From: JBLHZY01 sp047631555
GTDB lineage: Bacteria > Pseudomonadota > Alphaproteobacteria > Rhodobacterales > Rhodobacteraceae
Reading direction: 5' to 3'
Assembly (NCBI GenBank): GCA_047631555.1
Contig: JBLHZY010000003.1
Coordinates: 124,001 to 188,000, forward strand
DNA: 64,000 nucleotides
Below are positions 52,395 to 60,031 of this stretch, piece after piece. The notes under the pieces were generated by a model that ran no database searches, was not told the DNA's origin, and worked only from the letters and a program-made list of their open reading frames with translations. A program made the translations under genes and the position numbers. Every line of letters starts with the position of its first letter. The stretch's first letter is position 1.

Positions 52395-53468
52395 ATGAAA
52401 CTCAAAAATCTGCTTACGGGTGCTGCCGCTGCCCTTGCCCTCACGGGCGCTGCGATGGCCGAAGACAAAACCAAAGTCGGCTTCATTTACATCGGGCCAA
52501 CAGGCGACGGCGGCTGGACATATGAGCACGATCAAGGCCACAAGGCGATCGATGCAGCCTTCGGCGATAAGGTCGAAACCATCTACCAAGAAAACGTCCC
52601 AGAAAGCGCCGACGCTGAGCGCGCGATCACACAGATGGCTCTTGGTGGCGCGGATCTGATCTTCACGACATCCTTTGGCTATATGGACCCAACCCTGAAT
52701 GTTGCGGCCAAATTTCCAGACGTGAAATTCGAGCATGCAACCGGCTACAAACGCGCAGATAACGTCTCGACTTATTCGGCCCGTTTCTATGAGGGGCGCG
52801 CCGTTCAAGGCACAATCGCAGGCCTGATGACCAAGACCAACAAGGTCGGTTATATCGGCTCCTTCCCGATCCCCGAAGTGATCCGCGGCATCAACTCGGC
52901 CTATATCCACGCCAAGAAAGTAAACCCAGACGTCGAGTTTTCGGTCGTTTGGGCCTATACTTGGTTTGATCCAGCTAAAGAGGCCGATGCGGCCACGGCT
53001 TTGATTGAACAAGGCGCGGATGTGATCCTTCAGCACACCGATTCCACGGCCCCCCAAGCGGCTGCGGAAAAAGCGGGCAATGTGATCACCTTTGGCCAAG
53101 CCTCAGACATGGCCGAATATGGCCCAATGCCGCGCGTCTCTTCGATCATCGATAATTGGGCGCCTTACTATATCGCGCGCACCAAAGCGGTTATGGATGG
53201 CACATGGGTCAGCACGGATACATGGGACGGTATCGGCGCAGGCATGGTTGGCATCGGTGAGATTTCCGATGCGGTTCCAGCGGACGTAAAAGCCAAAGCG
53301 CTTGAGATCAAAGAAGCGATCTCTTCGGGTGCTTACCATCCCTTCACTGGCCCGCTCAAAAAGCAGGACGGCTCTGATTGGCTTGGCGAGGGCGAAGTCG
53401 CCGATGATGGCACACTTGCAGGCATGAACTTCTACGTCGAAGGCCTGACCGGCGATATCCCCGGCTAA
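52395..53468 (+). CDS. BMP family ABC transporter substrate-binding protein
   Basis: A 357-residue periplasmic binding protein. The signal peptide MKLKNLLTGAAAALALTGAAMA ends before EDK with no lipobox, so it is soluble. FIYIGPTGDGGWTYEHDQGHKA, VGYIGSFPIPEVIRGINSAY, and DVILQHTDSTAPQAAAEKAG are typical of the BMP/PnrA purine-nucleoside-binding group. AAGGAG lies six bases before the ATG. Last gene of the operon; a strong terminator follows. Confidence 0.93.
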   Translation: MKLKNLLTGAAAALALTGAAMAEDKTKVGFIYIGPTGDGGWTYEHDQGHKAIDAAFGDKVETIYQENVPESADAERAITQMALGGADLIFTTSFGYMDPTLNVAAKFPDVKFEHATGYKRADNVSTYSARFYEGRAVQGTIAGLMTKTNKVGYIGSFPIPEVIRGINSAYIHAKKVNPDVEFSVVWAYTWFDPAKEADAATALIEQGADVILQHTDSTAPQAAAEKAGNVITFGQASDMAEYGPMPRVSSIIDNWAPYYIARTKAVMDGTWVSTDTWDGIGAGMVGIGEISDAVPADVKAKALEIKEAISSGAYHPFTGPLKKQDGSDWLGEGEVADDGTLAGMNFYVEGLTGDIPG

Positions 53469-53492
53469 ACCGGCCTGATATCAAAGCAATCC

Positions 53493-53529
53493 AAGGCCCC
53501 GGTGCAAATCGCTTCGGGGCCTTTTCTTT
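53493..53529 (+). terminator. Terminator of the xdh-transporter operon
   Basis: AAGGCCCC (53493-53500) and GGGGCCTT (53516-53523) form an 8-bp stem with a 15-base loop, followed by TTTCTTTG. Twenty-four bases after the binding-protein stop. Confidence 0.88.
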
Positions 53530-53617
53530 GCGCGCATCAGATATCAAAGCTTCCCGCTTTCCTCATCCGCGCCCCCATGGCAGACTGGCCTTTCCTGACC
53601 TGTCAACGAGTTGCCCT

Positions 53618-54415
53618 ATGCCCCTGATCCTCCGCCTCTCCGCTCTGCTTCTTGGCCTTGCAATCCTGCTTGTGGCCTGCGGCGATAGTACAAGCGTTAA
53701 GACGCCCGTCATCCGCCCTGTTGCTGGGCTTCCGGCCCAATTTGGCGATACCGATCCACACCCATGGAGGGGCCGCGCGCCCAAGACATATCCGGTGCAT
53801 GGCGTCGATGTGGCCCGCTATCAAAACGCCGTTGATTGGAAGCGCGCGGCAGCCAATGGCATTCGTTTTTCTTATGTAAAAGCGACCGAGGGCGGTGATC
53901 GCGTTGATCCCAACTTCAAGACCAATTGGAACGCATCCGCGCGCGCAGGCATCCCGCGCGGCGCCTATCATTTCTTCTATTTCTGCCGCCCCGCGATTGA
54001 GCAAGCTGAGTGGTTCATCCGCAATGTTCCGCGTACAAAAGGCGCGCTGCCCCCTGTCCTTGATATCGAGTGGAACCACACCTCGCCCACCTGCCGCCTG
54101 CACCCGCCCGCGGATCAAGTCCGCGCCGAGATGCGCATTTTCCTGCGCGCTCTACATCAGCACTACGGTCAAAAGCCGCTGATCTACACAACGGTCGATT
54201 TCTATCATCAAAACGATCTCGCTCAGTTGCGCGGTCATGAATTCTGGCTGCGCTCTGTGGCTGCGCACCCCTCCAAAATCTACCCGGGCGCGAAATGGAC
54301 CTTCTGGCAATATACCGGCTCAGGCCTTGCGCCCGGCTTTGGCGGCGAGGTTGATCTCAACGCATTTCATGGCTCAGAGGCCGAGTGGAAAAACTGGCTC
54401 GCCACCCATCGTTGA
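53618..54415 (+). CDS. GH25-family lysozyme-like lipoprotein
   Basis: A 265-residue protein that would cut the glycan strands of peptidoglycan. It has a lipoprotein signal (LRLSALLLGLAILLVAC, Cys21). The GH25 domain starts at HGVDVARYQNAVDWKRAA with Asp64, continues with FSYVKATEGG, RGAYHFFYFCR, and the catalytic-type LDIEWN, and ends with KWTFWQYTGSG. I chose the ATG at 53618 as the one that gives a proper lipoprotein signal. Single gene. Confidence 0.9.
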   Translation: MPLILRLSALLLGLAILLVACGDSTSVKTPVIRPVAGLPAQFGDTDPHPWRGRAPKTYPVHGVDVARYQNAVDWKRAAANGIRFSYVKATEGGDRVDPNFKTNWNASARAGIPRGAYHFFYFCRPAIEQAEWFIRNVPRTKGALPPVLDIEWNHTSPTCRLHPPADQVRAEMRIFLRALHQHYGQKPLIYTTVDFYHQNDLAQLRGHEFWLRSVAAHPSKIYPGAKWTFWQYTGSGLAPGFGGEVDLNAFHGSEAEWKNWLATHR

Positions 54416-54483
54416 AACCTTGATCTCAATCAACGCGCTGCGCCAAATCACGCGCCAAACTTCATCCAACAAAGGAGCAACAC

Positions 54484-54834
54484 ATGACCGATTGGAATGC
54501 CGTCTACGCCGATACCCGCGATCAACAACGCGCCCTCTTCAAAGCCGCAGAAGAGACAACCAAAGCCTTCGCTGGCCTCTCAGGGGCGGTTAAATCCAAC
54601 GGCCCGCTTGATCTCAAAACCAAAGAATTCGTCGCGCTTGCGATCTCTGTCTCCGAGCGCTGCGATGCCTGTATCGCCTTTCATATCAAAGCCCTGCACA
54701 AAGCAGGCGGTACCCGCGAAGAAGTGGCCGATGTGCTGAGCATGGTCATCCAAATGGGCGGCGGGCCGGGCATTATGTATGCCGGAAAAGCCTTGGAATG
54801 CTGGGATCAACTGATTGGCGCTGCGCCCGCCTAA
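54484..54834 (+). CDS. Carboxymuconolactone decarboxylase / AhpD-like protein
   Basis: A 116-residue all-helical protein of the CMD superfamily. The redox motif is SERCDACIAFH with Cys60, Cys63 and His67, matching AhpD-type proteins rather than true decarboxylases. AGGTREEVADVLSMVIQMGGG is the conserved helix after it. It may act as a peroxide-defence disulfide reductase; partner unknown. AAAGGAG precedes the ATG. Confidence 0.87.
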   Translation: MTDWNAVYADTRDQQRALFKAAEETTKAFAGLSGAVKSNGPLDLKTKEFVALAISVSERCDACIAFHIKALHKAGGTREEVADVLSMVIQMGGGPGIMYAGKALECWDQLIGAAPA

Positions 54835-54851
54835 AGGCCCATCACCGCTAA

Positions 54852-54884
54852 TTTTTCTTGGCCCAAATACTCCCGCCGGAGGCG
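54852..54884 (-). repeat. Intergenic repeat motif, copy B
   Basis: Read on the minus strand: CGCCTCCGGCGGGAGTATTT then GGGCCAAGAAAAA, differing from copy A (3409-3441) at only a few positions. Downstream (sense) of the FAD/GcvT gene, whose stop is about 36 bases before the motif. A GAGGCG/CGCCTC hairpin (54879-54895) overlaps its start. Located in a convergent gap, as copy A is. Confidence 0.6.
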
Positions 54885-54919
54885 CAGGCCGCCTCTAGCG
54901 CTCCACTCTCAAATGCGCC

Positions 54920-57406
54920 TTACCCATCAATGCGAATGCGCGCATTGGTGGGATCATAAGGGCTGTCTTCTGTCACAACGGCATCCCACAATTTCCCCTG
55001 CATCCGCACCTTAAGGCGCGTGCCGACTTCGGCCAGGTCCGGGCGCACATAGCCCATGCCAATGCTTTTACCAAATGCGACAGAATAACCCCCCGAGGTC
55101 AGCCGCCCGATCTTAGTGTCGCCCGCATAAAGCGCCTCGCGCCCCCATGGATCGGCGTCCCCAGGCCCATCAATCAGCAAGGTGCAGCATTTGGCGCGAA
55201 TGCCGATCTCTTCCATCGCCGCCTTGCCGCGAAACCCCTTCGAGAGATCAACAAAGCGATCCAACCCCGCCTCAAGCGGGGAGGCGTCGCGGCCAAGTTC
55301 TGTGCCAAAAGCGCGATAGCTTTTTTCCTGCCGAAGCCAGTTCTGCGCCCGCGCGCCAACCAGCTTGAGCCCATGCCCTTCGCCTGCTTCCATGAGCCGA
55401 TCAAACAGATAATTCTGCATCTCCATCGGGTGATGCAGCTCCCAGCCAAGCTCGCCCGTATAGGCCACGCGAATGGCCGAGACGGGACACATGCCAAGCT
55501 CGATCTGGCGCGAAGAAAGCCAAGGAAAGCGCTTGTTTGAAAGCGCTGTTGCCGGATCAGCATCGCGGATCAGCCCGGCCAAAATATCGCGCGAACGTGG
55601 CCCTGCCAGCGCAAAGACCCCGGTTTGCGAAGTAATATCCGAGAGATGCATCGGCCCAAATTCGCCAACCTTCTCATTGACCATCTGCGCAAGATAATCG
55701 CCATCATAGGCCTGCCAAGCGCCTGCAGAAATCAGCACGAATTCATCCGCGCCCGTGCGCACAATCGTAAACTCGCTGCGCACGGTGCCTGCTTCGGTCA
55801 GCGCATAGGTCAGGTTGATGCGGCCAAGCTTGGGCAAGCGGTTCGTCGTCAGCCAATCAAGGAAACCTTCCGCGCCCGGCCCACGAAGCGTATGTTTGGC
55901 GAAGGCGGAGGCATCAATCAGGCCTGCCGTCTCGCGGATCGCTTGCGCCTCGTCTCGGGCATATTGCCACCAGCCGCCGCGGCGAAAGCTGCGCGCGCCC
56001 TCATCGTCAAATCCCAAAGGCGCGAAATAATTCGGGCGCTCCCAGCCATTCACTTGGCCAAATTGCGCGCCCTTTGCTGCCATCCGATCATAACAAGGCG
56101 CCGTTTTCAAAGGCCGGGCGGCGGGGCGCTCTTCATCGGGGTGGTGCAGAATAAAGACATGCTCATAGCATTCCTCGTTCTTTTTCACCGCATAGTCGGT
56201 CGTGATCCAAGGCCCGTAACGGCGCGGATCAAGGCTGGCCATATCGATCTCGGCCTCGCCCTCAACCATCATCTGCGCAAGGTAATGCCCCGTGCCGCCG
56301 GCCGCCGTGATGCCAAAGCTAAAGCCCTCGGCGAGCCACATATTCTTGAGGCCAAGTGCGGGGCCAACAAGCGGATTGCCATCCGGCGTATAACAAATCG
56401 GGCCGTTGAAATCATCCTTGAGGCCAACGTTTTCCGAGCTTGGCAAGCGGTGGATCATCGAGAGGTATTCTTCCTCGATCCGGTCCAAATCCAGCGGAAA
56501 CAGATCGGCGCGAAAGCTATCCGGAACGCCGTAAGCAAACCGCGCCGGCGCGCCCCGCTCATAGGGCCCCAAAATCCAGCCGCCGCGCTCTTCACGCACA
56601 TACCATTTGGCATCGGCATCGCGCAGAACCGGATGCTCGGGCATGGTTTTGCGGTATTCCACAAGGGCCGGATCAGGCTCGGTCACGATGAACTGATGCT
56701 CGACCGGGATGGCGGGAATTTTGATCCCCAAAAGCTGCGCGGTGCGCTGCGCGTGATTGCCAGTGGCGGTGACGACATGTTCGGCGGTGATCTCGATCTG
56801 CTCTTCCGAGGGGATCAGATTACCGCCCTTCTCGATCATTTTCGTCGCCGTCACGATCCATTCCGAGCCGGTCCAACGATAACCATCGACCTGCCAGCGC
56901 CGCTCGATCACGGCGCCATGTTGGCGCGCGCCTTTGGCCATCGCTTGGGTCACATCAGCCGGATTGATATAGCCGTCTGTGGGATGAAACAGCGCGCCTT
57001 TAAGATCATCGGTGCGCAGCAAGGGCCAGCGCGCGGCCATCTCTTTTGGGCTCAGAAATTCGTGCTCAATCCCGACCGCTTCGGCGTTGGAGGCATAGAG
57101 CTGATACTCGTCCATGCGGTCTTGGGTCTGGGCCATGCGCAGATTTCCAACGACAGAAAAGCCCGGATTAAGGCCGGTTTCTGCCTCAAGCGTTTTGTAG
57201 AAGCGGACGGAATAATCGTGAATATGGCTGGTCGCGTAGCTCATGTTAAACAGCGGCAAAAGGCCCGCCGCATGCCAAGTCGAGCCGGAGGTGAGCTCGT
57301 CGCGCTCAAGCATCATCACATCCCAACCGGCGCGCGCCAAATGATAGGTGATGCTGGCCCCTACGGCCCCGCCGCCCACAACAAGCGCTTTTACATGCGT
57401 TTTCAT
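54920..57406 (-). CDS. FAD-dependent oxidoreductase / GcvT-type folate enzyme (dimethylglycine dehydrogenase-like)
   Basis: An 828-residue two-part enzyme. The N-terminal DAO domain (about 1-370) has the FAD motif LVVGGGAVGASITYHLARAG and GSTWHAAGLLP, near the covalent-flavin His of this family. A short FAO_M linker (about 375-430) follows. The aminomethyltransferase part (about 430-825) has YTGELGWELHHP and ends with RTLxRVR-like barrel strands. Known relatives demethylate dimethylglycine or sarcosine and pass the carbon to tetrahydrofolate. I chose the ATG at 57406 (MKTHVKALVVGGG), with GGAG nine bases before. Divergent from panC. Substrate not proven. Confidence 0.88.
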   Translation of the reverse strand: MKTHVKALVVGGGAVGASITYHLARAGWDVMMLERDELTSGSTWHAAGLLPLFNMSYATSHIHDYSVRFYKTLEAETGLNPGFSVVGNLRMAQTQDRMDEYQLYASNAEAVGIEHEFLSPKEMAARWPLLRTDDLKGALFHPTDGYINPADVTQAMAKGARQHGAVIERRWQVDGYRWTGSEWIVTATKMIEKGGNLIPSEEQIEITAEHVVTATGNHAQRTAQLLGIKIPAIPVEHQFIVTEPDPALVEYRKTMPEHPVLRDADAKWYVREERGGWILGPYERGAPARFAYGVPDSFRADLFPLDLDRIEEEYLSMIHRLPSSENVGLKDDFNGPICYTPDGNPLVGPALGLKNMWLAEGFSFGITAAGGTGHYLAQMMVEGEAEIDMASLDPRRYGPWITTDYAVKKNEECYEHVFILHHPDEERPAARPLKTAPCYDRMAAKGAQFGQVNGWERPNYFAPLGFDDEGARSFRRGGWWQYARDEAQAIRETAGLIDASAFAKHTLRGPGAEGFLDWLTTNRLPKLGRINLTYALTEAGTVRSEFTIVRTGADEFVLISAGAWQAYDGDYLAQMVNEKVGEFGPMHLSDITSQTGVFALAGPRSRDILAGLIRDADPATALSNKRFPWLSSRQIELGMCPVSAIRVAYTGELGWELHHPMEMQNYLFDRLMEAGEGHGLKLVGARAQNWLRQEKSYRAFGTELGRDASPLEAGLDRFVDLSKGFRGKAAMEEIGIRAKCCTLLIDGPGDADPWGREALYAGDTKIGRLTSGGYSVAFGKSIGMGYVRPDLAEVGTRLKVRMQGKLWDAVVTEDSPYDPTNARIRIDG

Positions 57407-57578
57407 CCCCGAAACTCCGGCTATTGGATTTCCTTTCACCTTGCCAGAAATTGGCTGCGAGGCCACACAGAAATGCCGACCTATCGGCGCACAAATGCGA
57501 CGTGGGGAAAGCTTGCTGCATCGCGGCAAAAAGGATATGAATTGGCGGATTTTGCGGTTTATTCCGCGCTAGGGATGA

Positions 57579-58445
57579 ATGACGCCGATGGAAATTTGCA
57601 CCACCAAAGCTGCCCTGCGCAACGCCGTTTCGGGCTGGCGCGCCGCGGGTGATCGCATCGGCCTCGTGCCGACGATGGGCGCGCTGCATGAGGGGCATTT
57701 GACGCTGGTGCGCGCGGCGAAGGCCGATTGCGGGCGGGTTGTTGCCTCGATCTTTGTCAATCCAACGCAATTTGGCGATCCTGCTGATCTTGCCAAATAT
57801 CCGCGCACTGAAGAGGCCGATTTGGCCGCTTTGAAGGCCGAAGGGGTTGATGCGGTTTTCATGCCCTCAGCGGATGAGATGTATCACCCGGAAGCGCAAA
57901 CCATCGTTGAAACCGAGGCGCTTGCCGGGATGCTGATGGGCGCGCTTCGCCCTGGGCATTATCGCGGGGTTTGTACGGTTGTTGCCAAGTTGCTCAATTG
58001 CGCGATGCCGGACGCGGCCTTCTTTGGCGAGAAGGATTATCAGCAGCTTTTGGTGATCAATACAATGGTGCGTGATCTGGATATGCCGTTTGAAATCAAA
58101 GGCGTACCGACTGTGCGCGAGGCGGATGGGCTTGCTATGTCTTCGCGCAATATGCGCCTTGACCCTGCGGATCGCGCGGCCTCGACTGTGCTTTCCAAAT
58201 CGCTCGCGATGGCAGAAGCGCGCATCCAAAACGGTGCAGAGGCCCCTGATTTGGAAGCCGAGGTTGCCGCCTTTATCAAGGCCGAGCCGCGCGCCACAGT
58301 CGAGACCGTCGACATTCGCGATGCTCAGACCCTTGCCCCCCTAAACGGCCCAATCACTCGCCCCGCCGTCATCTTGCTCGCAGCCCGGTTCGGGGATGTG
58401 CTATTGATTGACCAACGTGTTGCTGCTCCGAAAGGAAATTCCTGA
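57579..58445 (+). CDS. panC: Pantothenate synthetase
   Basis: Joins pantoate and beta-alanine with ATP to make pantothenate. The 288 residues contain VPTMGALHEGHLTLVR with the HxGH-type ATP motif, VASIFVNPTQFG, FGEKDYQQLLVI and the late SSRNMRL. The start could be 57579 or the ATG at 57588. The stop shares one base with the panB start (TGATG), so they form a coupled pair. Confidence 0.96.
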   Translation: MTPMEICTTKAALRNAVSGWRAAGDRIGLVPTMGALHEGHLTLVRAAKADCGRVVASIFVNPTQFGDPADLAKYPRTEEADLAALKAEGVDAVFMPSADEMYHPEAQTIVETEALAGMLMGALRPGHYRGVCTVVAKLLNCAMPDAAFFGEKDYQQLLVINTMVRDLDMPFEIKGVPTVREADGLAMSSRNMRLDPADRAASTVLSKSLAMAEARIQNGAEAPDLEAEVAAFIKAEPRATVETVDIRDAQTLAPLNGPITRPAVILLAARFGDVLLIDQRVAAPKGNS

Positions 58446-59278
58446 TGTCGACCCAAACCGAGACCCCAATTCGCCGCATGACCGCCCCGCAGATTGCGGC
58501 CCGAAAAGGCGGCGAGCCGATCGTTTCGCTGACCTCCTATCATGCGCATACGGCTGCAATCGTTGATAAATTTGCCGATTTTATCTTGGTCGGCGATAGT
58601 TTGGGCATGGTGATGCACGGGATGGAAACGACCGTTGGCGTGCCGCTCGATCTGATGATCATGCATGGCAAAGCGGTGGTGCGTGGCACCAAACGCGCGC
58701 TGATCGTCGTCGATATGCCGTTTGGCACCTATGAGGAAAGCCCGAATATGGCGTTTCGCAATGCGGCCAAAATCATGAAAGAAACCGGCTGTGGCGCGGT
58801 GAAGCTTGAGGGCGGCAAGCGTATGGCTGAGACGATCCATTTTCTGGTCGAGCGCGGCATTCCGGTGATGGCGCATATCGGGCTGACCCCGCAATCGAGC
58901 CATGTGATGGGCGGGTTCAAAACCCAAGGCCGTGATGAGGATACTTGGCCGCTTCATATCGAAGATGCGAAGGCCGTGGCTGAAGCGGGCGCCTTTGCGA
59001 TGGTTGTTGAGGGCGTGGTTGAGCCGCTGGCCGATCTCATCACCGAAGCCGTCGATATTCCGACCATCGGGATTGGCGCGTCGAAAAATTGCGACGGGCA
59101 GATTTTGGTTCTTGAAGATATGCTCGGGCTCAATCCTTGGGTGCCTAAATTTGTAAAGAAATACGGGGCTTTGGGGCCGATGATCGAGCAAGCCGTTTCG
59201 GATTATGCCGATGATGTGCGCACGCGCGCTTTTCCCGAAGACGCGCAGGTTTATAAATCGAATATCAAGCCGAAATAG
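58445..59278 (+). CDS. panB: 3-methyl-2-oxobutanoate hydroxymethyltransferase
   Basis: Transfers a one-carbon unit from 5,10-methylene-tetrahydrofolate to alpha-ketoisovalerate, making ketopantoate. The 277 residues include SLTSYHAHTAAIVDKFAD, VGDSLGMVMHGMETT with metal ligands, DMPFGTYEESP, VKLEGGKRMAET and HIGLTPQSSHVMGGFK. Length and motifs are standard. panE or panD are not present here. Confidence 0.97.
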   Translation: MSTQTETPIRRMTAPQIAARKGGEPIVSLTSYHAHTAAIVDKFADFILVGDSLGMVMHGMETTVGVPLDLMIMHGKAVVRGTKRALIVVDMPFGTYEESPNMAFRNAAKIMKETGCGAVKLEGGKRMAETIHFLVERGIPVMAHIGLTPQSSHVMGGFKTQGRDEDTWPLHIEDAKAVAEAGAFAMVVEGVVEPLADLITEAVDIPTIGIGASKNCDGQILVLEDMLGLNPWVPKFVKKYGALGPMIEQAVSDYADDVRTRAFPEDAQVYKSNIKPK

Positions 59279-59307
59279 GCCGATTTCGCGCCATATTTGA
59301 CCGGATT

Positions 59308-59334
59308 TGAGGGGGCTTTACGGCCCCCTTTTCC
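59308..59334 (+). terminator. Rho-independent terminator of panC-panB
   Basis: GGGGGC (59311-59316) and GCCCCC (59323-59328) form a 6-bp GC stem with a six-base loop, followed by TTTTCC. Thirty-two bases after the panB stop. Confidence 0.85.
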
Positions 59335-59344
59335 TGTCTGGAAG

Positions 59345-59421
59345 GGCGAAATCTGCGCAATTTTCACTAAACCTGATGGGGTTTAGCGCGGCGAGGTAAC
59401 CCCCCATTAGCAGATTTCGCC
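59345..59421 (+). ncRNA. Predicted pseudoknotted RNA element (candidate leader or small RNA)
   Basis: GGCGAAATCTGC (59345-59356) and GCAGATTTCGCC (59410-59421) are perfect 12-bp inverted repeats. Between them CTAAACC (59367-59373) pairs with GGTTTAG (59380-59386) to make a 7-bp hairpin with loop TGATGG. That whole loop can pair with CCATTA (59404-59409), which sits directly before the closing strand, with one G-U. The result is a compact pseudoknot inside a closing stem, a riboswitch-like architecture. It begins just after the panB terminator and ends 80 bases before the next possible start. I recognise no known family. Confidence 0.5.
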
Positions 59422-59479
59422 AATGATCATCCCATAGCCGGGTGGGGGTATCCGGTGCGCTGCCAGAAGGCGGCTGCGC

Positions 59480-59500
59480 GAATATCACGTGGGGTGATTC
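59480..59500 (+). promoter_or_regulatory. Hairpin covering the ribosome binding site at 59501
   Basis: GAAT and ATTC (59480-59483, 59497-59500) plus CAC and GTG (59486-59488, 59494-59496) pair with a two-base bulge. This encloses the GGGGTGA that would serve the ATG at 59501. A second hairpin, GCTGCC-AGAA-GGCGGC (59459-59474), lies just upstream. Together they could be the output part of a translational switch. Confidence 0.4.
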
Positions 59501-60031
59501 ATGCAATTTCTAATTTTGAGACCTGTGCCATTGGCACGGGCGCTACGGTCGTGTGCTTTGGGGGCAAAGCCATTCCGTATGAACCGAATGCTTGCAGCAA
59601 TGGCGATGCTGGTGTGTGCTTTGTGGCTTGGTGGCCCTGCGCATGCCAGCAGAACCATGCAGGGGAATGTTATTGTTGTGCGCGATGATCGCGGCGGCAA
59701 AGTCTCTAGTCGCGCGGCCGAGATCAGCCAAATGAAAGCGCGCGGCCAACGGGTCGAGATCCGCGGGCGAATTTGTCTTTCGTCCTGTACGATGTATCTC
59801 GCGCTTCCCGGGGCCTGCGTTGAGGCGACCACCAGCTTTGGATTTCACGGGCCTAGCAATCGCGGCGCGCGGCTTTCGGAAAATGATTTTGAGTACTGGT
59901 CGCAGGTTATTGCGGCCCATTATCCCGAGCCGCTGCGCGCTTGGTATATGGAAACAGGCCGCACCCAGATTTCCGAATATTTCCAGATTTCCGGCGCAGA
60001 GCTGATCCGCCTTGGGCTGCGCGGCTGCTAG
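59501..60031 (+). CDS. Periplasmic protein with ClpP-like motif (COG3904-like)
   Basis: Up to 176 residues. Two starts are possible: ATG at 59501 with a GGTGA-type ribosome site, or ATG at 59579 (MNRMLAAMAMLVCALWLGG), which gives a standard signal peptide ending AHA and 150 residues. The mature part has VSSRAAEISQMKARGQRVEI, then GRICLSSCTMYLALPGACV and TSFGFHGPS. This resembles the COG3904 predicted periplasmic proteins, which share the ClpP/crotonase fold; the Ser in LSSC and the His in GFH would be the catalytic-like pair. Activity is unproven. Its stop abuts the convergent dehydrogenase stop with no gap. Confidence 0.7.
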   Translation: MQFLILRPVPLARALRSCALGAKPFRMNRMLAAMAMLVCALWLGGPAHASRTMQGNVIVVRDDRGGKVSSRAAEISQMKARGQRVEIRGRICLSSCTMYLALPGACVEATTSFGFHGPSNRGARLSENDFEYWSQVIAAHYPEPLRAWYMETGRTQISEYFQISGAELIRLGLRGC

